DNA of 6,312 bases from Pseudomonadota bacterium (GTDB lineage: Bacteria > Pseudomonadota > Alphaproteobacteria > Rhizobiales > Rhizobiaceae): contig JAEWKX010000211.1 in the NCBI GenBank assembly GCA_023393575.1, forward strand, positions 1 through 6,312, in the 5' to 3' direction. The first letter of the stretch is position 1. Every line of letters begins with the position of its first letter. Shown in pieces: positions 6,142 to 6,312 of the stretch. Under the pieces are notes generated by a model. It had not been told where the DNA came from. It searched no databases and worked only from the letters and a program-made list of their open reading frames with translations. A program made the position numbers and the translations under genes.

Positions 6142-6312
6142 ATGAAAAAATGCGACCACTCTGCAGAACGAGAGAAGATACTGGCCGAGGCGATCAGTCC
6201 TGTGGCGACGGAGTTACGTCTGCTGGATGCGGGCGACCTGATCGCCCTGCTTCGCCTGGAGTGTTACGGAAACCTGGCCGACCTGGTGTCTTCGGCCGCC
6301 GAACTCTACTTC
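6142..6312 (+). CDS. Small conserved flagellar-cluster protein, function unknown (5' part, cut by window edge)
   Basis: An open frame from ATG 6142 runs to the last base of the window (57 codons, no stop), starting MKKCDHSAEREKILAEAISP. It contains a helical, leucine-rich, acidic segment (VATELRLLDAGDLIALLRLE, 21-40) and then CYGNLADLVSSAAELYF. There is no signal peptide or membrane helix in the visible part. It begins 26 bp after flhB on the same strand, so co-transcription is likely. In S. meliloti-type clusters a small conserved hypothetical gene lies between flhB and visR, and this is probably its counterpart; that assignment is from position and general resemblance only. The ribosome-binding site is weak. 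I do not know its function. Confidence 0.7.
   Translation, partial: MKKCDHSAEREKILAEAISPVATELRLLDAGDLIALLRLECYGNLADLVSSAAELYF

Overview
This window is a segment of a flagellar gene cluster from an alphaproteobacterium, most likely a member of the Rhizobiales (Hyphomicrobiales; Rhizobium/Agrobacterium/Sinorhizobium-like). The evidence is the gene order flgF - DUF1217 gene <> motA - fliM - fliN - fliG - flhB - small conserved gene, the GC-rich codon use, and protein sequences that resemble the rhizobial versions rather than the enteric ones. Examples are a 290-residue MotA without MotB beside it and a divergent FliM. I cannot name a genus.

Left part (1-1163, minus strand): the 5' half of flgF (proximal rod protein, cut by the window edge) and, one base upstream of it, a 258-codon DUF1217-family gene found in rhizobial flagellar clusters. 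They are almost certainly co-transcribed leftward. Both have clear Shine-Dalgarno sequences; the DUF1217 gene uses a GTG start.

Middle (1164-1324): a 161-bp divergent intergenic region, the only place in the window where promoters for both directions must lie. I see no consensus promoter, but there is an 8-bp inverted repeat, a 9-bp direct repeat, and a 14-bp direct repeat that flanks the region on both sides.

Right part (1325-6312, plus strand): motA (stator channel subunit) overlaps fliM by 4 bp. It is followed by fliN and fliG, which complete the C-ring/switch set. After a 155-bp gap with a hairpin comes flhB, the export-gate specificity switch, with a TTG start and the NPTH autocleavage motif. 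Last is the start of a small unrecognised gene that runs off the window. Together these genes encode torque generation (MotA-FliG), the switch complex (FliM, FliN, FliG), the type III export gate (FlhB) and the rod (FlgF).

This is an ordinary, intact core flagellar locus. I see no mobile element, RNA gene, CRISPR array or new defence system. The points worth a second look are the FG-rich disordered extension of FliN, the missing signature motifs in FliM, altered charges on the FliG torque helix, the repeats around the divergent promoter region, the fliG-flhB gap and the uncharacterised DUF1217 and post-flhB genes.
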